In this document: positions 6,049 to 8,933 of the stretch, one piece after another
Position numbering within the stretch: the stretch's first letter is position 1
Layout: every line of letters begins with the position of its first letter
Made by a program: the position numbers and the translations under genes
Source: Phycisphaerales bacterium
GTDB lineage: Bacteria; Planctomycetota; Phycisphaerae; SM23-33
Assembly: GCA_003485185.1 (NCBI GenBank)
Contig: DNAS01000039.1
Location: 19,720-28,652, forward strand
Reading direction: 5' to 3'
DNA: 8,933 nucleotides
Notes under the pieces: model-generated
Database searches by the model: none
Seen by the model: the letters and a program-made list of their open reading frames with translations, nothing else
What the model was told of the DNA's origin: nothing

Positions 6049-7317
6049 CTATGCCGTTTCGTCCATCGCCCGGGCGGAATAACCCAGGCGCTCCACCGCC
6101 TGCACCAGCCCTGATACATCATAGTCAGCGCCGACGACCGTCGCCCGGTTGCCCGTCAGATCTACGTCAGCCGTCTTCACGCCAGGGCACTCTTGCAGGG
6201 CCCGCCGGACGCTGTTGGCGCAATGCGTGCAGGTCATCCCATCGATGCGCAGGACGGTCGTCGTCTGCCCGTTGGACACCGCCGGCTGCGCAGCAGGACG
6301 GAATCGCCGCACCAGCGGGCCCGCCAGCGCCCACGCCAGAAGCGCCAGCAGCGCCCCGGCCGAGAGATGATTGACCAGCGGCGGGATCATCCACCCCCCG
6401 TGCCCGACATGCGCGTGCACCTGCCGGGCGGTGAGGAACTGATCGAGCAGCAGCCCGCCCGCCAGAGCGGCCCCAGCCATCGTCAGCAGGTACAGCAGGG
6501 CGGTACGCCGCCCCATGACCTTCCAGATCGTGGCGATGGTGGCGGCGTTGGTCGCCGGGCCGGTCATCAGGAAGGCAAAGGCCGCCCCGGGCGAGACCCC
6601 CGTGCCGATCAGCGCGAAGGCAATCGGAACCGACGCGGTCGCACAGACGTAGACGGGAATCCCCGCGAGCATCAGGATGAGAATCTGCCCAATGCCCGGC
6701 GGCAGGACGTCGGCGAAATAGTTTTCGGGGATGGCTGCCGAAATCGCCGCCGCCACGATCAGCCCGACCAGCAGCGCCCGGCCGATGTCCGCCGGCAGCG
6801 TCACGAACCCGTACTTCATCGCCTCGATGAATCGGTTGTTGCCCGTCACCGTCGCGGGTGGCTGGGCGCGGGCAGAATCGTCGATCTCCCTCGCTTCCCG
6901 CCCGCGGTCGAACAGGCTTACCAGCAGCCCGCCGATCACCCCGCTGATCAGCGCCGCGATCGGGCGGAAGAGCGCGAACACACCCCCCAGCAGGCTATAT
7001 GTCACCAGGATGCTGTCCACGCCCGTCTGGGGCGTGGAGATCAGGAAGCTCGCCGTGGCGCCCTTGCTCGCCCCGTGGCGGCGCAGCGACGCGGACACGG
7101 GAATCACCCCGCACGAACACAGCGGCAGCGGCACACCGAACGCCGCCGCCTTCAGCACTGGCCAGAACCCCTTGCCCCCCAGGTGCCGCTCGACCCGCTG
7201 GGCGGAGATCAGCACGCTCAGCAGCCCGGCCACGAAAAAGCCGAACAGCAGGTACGGCGCCATCTCGCTCAGGACGGCCCAGAACTCCCAGGCGATTTCC
7301 ACAAGCTTCTCCAGCAT
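6049..7317 (-). CDS. SO_0444-family (DUF318) metal-efflux permease with C-terminal HMA domain
   Basis: 422-residue inner-membrane permease. The family (PF03773, related to ArsP) includes the SO_0444 group linked to Cu/Zn efflux. Seen: about eight membrane segments and the family motifs PLPLCSCGVIP (63-73, Cys67 and Cys69), STPQTG (94-99), PVYVCATAS (221-229, Cys225) and MTGPATNAAT (251-260). A His-rich loop, HAHVGH, lies at 301-306. Residues about 354-418 form a heavy-metal-associated (HMA) domain with GMTCTHC (360-366) as metal ligands, likely handing cytoplasmic metal to the transporter. The start at 7317 has AAGGA 8 bases upstream. It heads the cluster with thioredoxin (15-base gap) and tpx. 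The metal cannot be settled: CxC and HMA favour Cu(I) or Zn(II), while ArsP relatives carry organoarsenicals. Confidence 0.9.
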   Translation of the reverse strand: MLEKLVEIAWEFWAVLSEMAPYLLFGFFVAGLLSVLISAQRVERHLGGKGFWPVLKAAAFGVPLPLCSCGVIPVSASLRRHGASKGATASFLISTPQTGVDSILVTYSLLGGVFALFRPIAALISGVIGGLLVSLFDRGREAREIDDSARAQPPATVTGNNRFIEAMKYGFVTLPADIGRALLVGLIVAAAISAAIPENYFADVLPPGIGQILILMLAGIPVYVCATASVPIAFALIGTGVSPGAAFAFLMTGPATNAATIATIWKVMGRRTALLYLLTMAGAALAGGLLLDQFLTARQVHAHVGHGGWMIPPLVNHLSAGALLALLAWALAGPLVRRFRPAAQPAVSNGQTTTVLRIDGMTCTHCANSVRRALQECPGVKTADVDLTGNRATVVGADYDVSGLVQAVERLGYSARAMDETA

Positions 7318-7337
7318 GGACAGATTCCTTACCTCTT

Positions 7338-7356
7338 GTCCGCCAGCAGGGCGGAC
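7338..7356 (-). other. Hairpin in the leader of the permease gene
   Basis: GTCCGCC and GGCGGAC form a perfect 7-bp stem around a 5-base loop, 21 bases before the permease ATG and just ahead of its ribosome site. No T run follows on the minus strand, so it is not a standard terminator for the upstream outer-membrane gene. It could be an operator dyad, an RNA regulatory element or chance in GC-rich DNA. The rest of the 101-base gap holds no clear promoter. Confidence 0.35.
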
Positions 7357-7418
7357 CGGAACAAGTCTCTCCTTACCATCTTAGGCGGAGCGCGAAGAAT
7401 TTTCGATTGTGGCGGATG

Positions 7419-8894
7419 TCAGAACGAGTATCGCAGGGCCAGGTACACGTTGCTGTCCCGCTCGAACTGTCCGAAGAACGTGTGCGGGTACCGGCCGAAG
7501 AACACGTTTCCGCCCAGCTCCGCGCGCCAGTGGTCGCTGATTTTGTATTCCGCATGCGGGCGCAGGTACGCGTCGGCGTCCGACGGGCTGAAGTACCCGA
7601 ACAGCGAGATCGTCAGCGTCTGGTTCAGCAGCATCTTTCGGATGCGCCCGGTGAGAACGTGGCGGCGCTCGTCGCGCGAGGGCGTTCCCGCCGGCAGGGC
7701 CCGCAGATAGTCGTCGTAGTCGGCCATCCACTCCAGGTAATACTGCCCGCCCACGGTCAGGTCTCGCGCGATCTCGGGCAGGTCCTGCTCGTAGCCCACC
7801 AGGAAGCGGAACTCGCTGTTGTTCACGTAGGGGTCGTTTCCGGAGCGGTCCTGGCGCGAGTCGTAGTAGCCGGCTTCGACGTTCCCGATGCCGCGGAAGA
7901 CCGGCCCGCGCGCACTGGCGCCGTAGACGCCCAGGCGGGGGAACGTCGCCCGGCCAGTGACGGGGTTCATCCCGCCGGGGCTCTTCCAGTAGCCCCAGTA
8001 GCCGTAGGCGGCCAACTCGTAGCCGCCCACCGTGCGGGAAAGCCGCGCCGCCCATTCCGAATCGTCGAAGCACTCGTCAGGCACGTCGGCGTCGACCACG
8101 GCGTCGCGTCCCGCACGGCGTCCCAGCGAGCCGGACCAGTACGAGATCCGCCGGCCGCGGATGAAGCGGTCCGGGTCGAACTGCGGAACGTAGACCACGT
8201 CCAGGTTGGCGATCCTGCTGAAGAAACTCGTCTTCAGCGCGTCCGACGGGGCCTTGAGATACTCCACGTCGCGCCCGCTGAAGAACGACTGCCAGTCCTT
8301 GGGGAACAGGTCGTTGATGAACAGCAGGTCGCCCGTGCCCCAGGTGAGGATCTGCCGGCCGGCCTTGACGTCCAGGAACTCCGCGGGCGAGAACTGCGCC
8401 CACGCCTCGCGCAGGTCGAAGAATCCCTCGCCGGTCTGGAGGTTCACTGCGTGGCGGGCCACGACCGGATCGTACAGCAGATCCCCCGCGACCTTGTAGT
8501 TGAGCTTCGCCAGGTGCCGCTCGTGCTCCAGGTGCAGGCGGGTCTCGCCGATGGAGAATGGCCTTTCGTACGGGTCGTGCTGCGTCCGCACGCCGGCGCG
8601 AACCTCGGCGAAGCCGGTGAGCTTCAGCCAGTCCCAGATGGGCAACGTTCCCGTGGGCGGAGCGGCGGGCGGTTTCCGCGTGTCCGGGCCGGGAGGGGGC
8701 GGCGGTTCGTCAGTCGGCCCGGCGGGTGGCGGGGGTTCCGTCGCGCCCGGGCCCGGCGGTGGGGGAGGCTCGTCGTTATCGGCGAGGGCGTTTGAGATGG
8801 GCAGCGCCAGCAGCAGGAGGACCATCCCACGCAGCACCCGCCTGGCGAATCCTGCGAAACGTTCCTGACGAATCCCCGCCCGGCGTTGGGTCAT
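7419..8894 (-). CDS. Outer-membrane beta-barrel protein with proline-rich N-terminal linker
   Basis: 491 residues. Seen: a signal peptide with a long basic n-region (1-23), hydrophobic core (24-33) and a likely cleavage site ALA/DN after residue 38. Then comes a Pro-rich linker (about 41-85) in which DEPPPPPGP occurs twice 21 residues apart with an EPPPPAGP copy between. The rest (about 87-491) is rich in alternating aromatic and polar segments, as in large barrels. It ends VYLALRYSF, a classic assembly signal with C-terminal Phe. GRQILTWGTGDLLFINDLFP (about 177-196) is a distinctive motif; the look is DUF1302-like or porin-like, but no specific family or substrate is claimed. The start at 8894 has AAGGA 6 bases upstream. 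The 39 bases before it show no sure promoter. The gap to the permease is 101 bases, so co-transcription is uncertain. Confidence 0.82.
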   Translation of the reverse strand: MTQRRAGIRQERFAGFARRVLRGMVLLLLALPISNALADNDEPPPPPGPGATEPPPPAGPTDEPPPPPGPDTRKPPAAPPTGTLPIWDWLKLTGFAEVRAGVRTQHDPYERPFSIGETRLHLEHERHLAKLNYKVAGDLLYDPVVARHAVNLQTGEGFFDLREAWAQFSPAEFLDVKAGRQILTWGTGDLLFINDLFPKDWQSFFSGRDVEYLKAPSDALKTSFFSRIANLDVVYVPQFDPDRFIRGRRISYWSGSLGRRAGRDAVVDADVPDECFDDSEWAARLSRTVGGYELAAYGYWGYWKSPGGMNPVTGRATFPRLGVYGASARGPVFRGIGNVEAGYYDSRQDRSGNDPYVNNSEFRFLVGYEQDLPEIARDLTVGGQYYLEWMADYDDYLRALPAGTPSRDERRHVLTGRIRKMLLNQTLTISLFGYFSPSDADAYLRPHAEYKISDHWRAELGGNVFFGRYPHTFFGQFERDSNVYLALRYSF

Positions 8895-8933
8895 GACTTT
8901 TCCTTCCTGCCGTTACTTATCCTCAGTCCTCTT

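Noticed and set aside
6193..8795. Long open frames on the plus strand (6193-7710 and 6999-8795)
   Set aside because: They are antisense to the permease and outer-membrane genes. Their translations are Arg/Pro-rich with no recognisable domain, as expected for shadow frames in GC-rich DNA.

Overview
This is a GC-rich window in which every recognisable gene lies on the minus strand, so transcription runs from high to low coordinates. The host is a Gram-negative-type bacterium. It has an outer-membrane beta-barrel protein with a C-terminal aromatic residue, lipoprotein-type signal peptides, and a Na+-translocating NADH:quinone reductase (NQR) cluster. The lineage cannot be fixed from the sequence. 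Planctomycetota or a deltaproteobacterium-like lineage would fit, but that is only an impression. No rRNA, tRNA, mobile element, CRISPR array or long gene-free stretch is visible; the longest intergenic gap is about 100 bases.

Layout in transcription order. (1) 8894-7419: an outer-membrane barrel protein with a signal peptide and a proline-rich linker. (2) 7317-4991: a compact cluster of a permease of the SO_0444 (DUF318/PF03773) metal-efflux type with a fused C-terminal HMA domain, a membrane-tethered thioredoxin, and a thiol peroxidase (Tpx) overlapping the thioredoxin gene by ATGA. Read from its upstream start, Tpx carries an in-frame lipoprotein signal. (3) 4897-4382: a ferritin with its own predicted promoter, an AT-rich dyad over the -10 box, and a good intrinsic terminator. 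(4) 4270-3065: a class A flavodiiron protein (FprA). (5) 2996 to the window edge: nqrB-nqrC-nqrD-nqrE, tightly packed, with nqrE cut off by the edge. The usual first gene, nqrA, is not upstream of nqrB; fprA occupies that place.

Working together (inference): the right half looks like an envelope metal and thiol defence unit, with metal export, a tethered thioredoxin and a possibly tethered peroxidase. The centre handles iron and oxygen: ferritin oxidises and stores Fe(II), and FprA reduces O2 or NO. The left half is a respiratory Na+ pump. The whole suggests an organism living at low or fluctuating oxygen. The most interesting points are the possible lipoprotein form of Tpx coupled to a lipoprotein-like thioredoxin, FprA in the place of nqrA, and a Ser at the predicted flavinylation site of NqrB.
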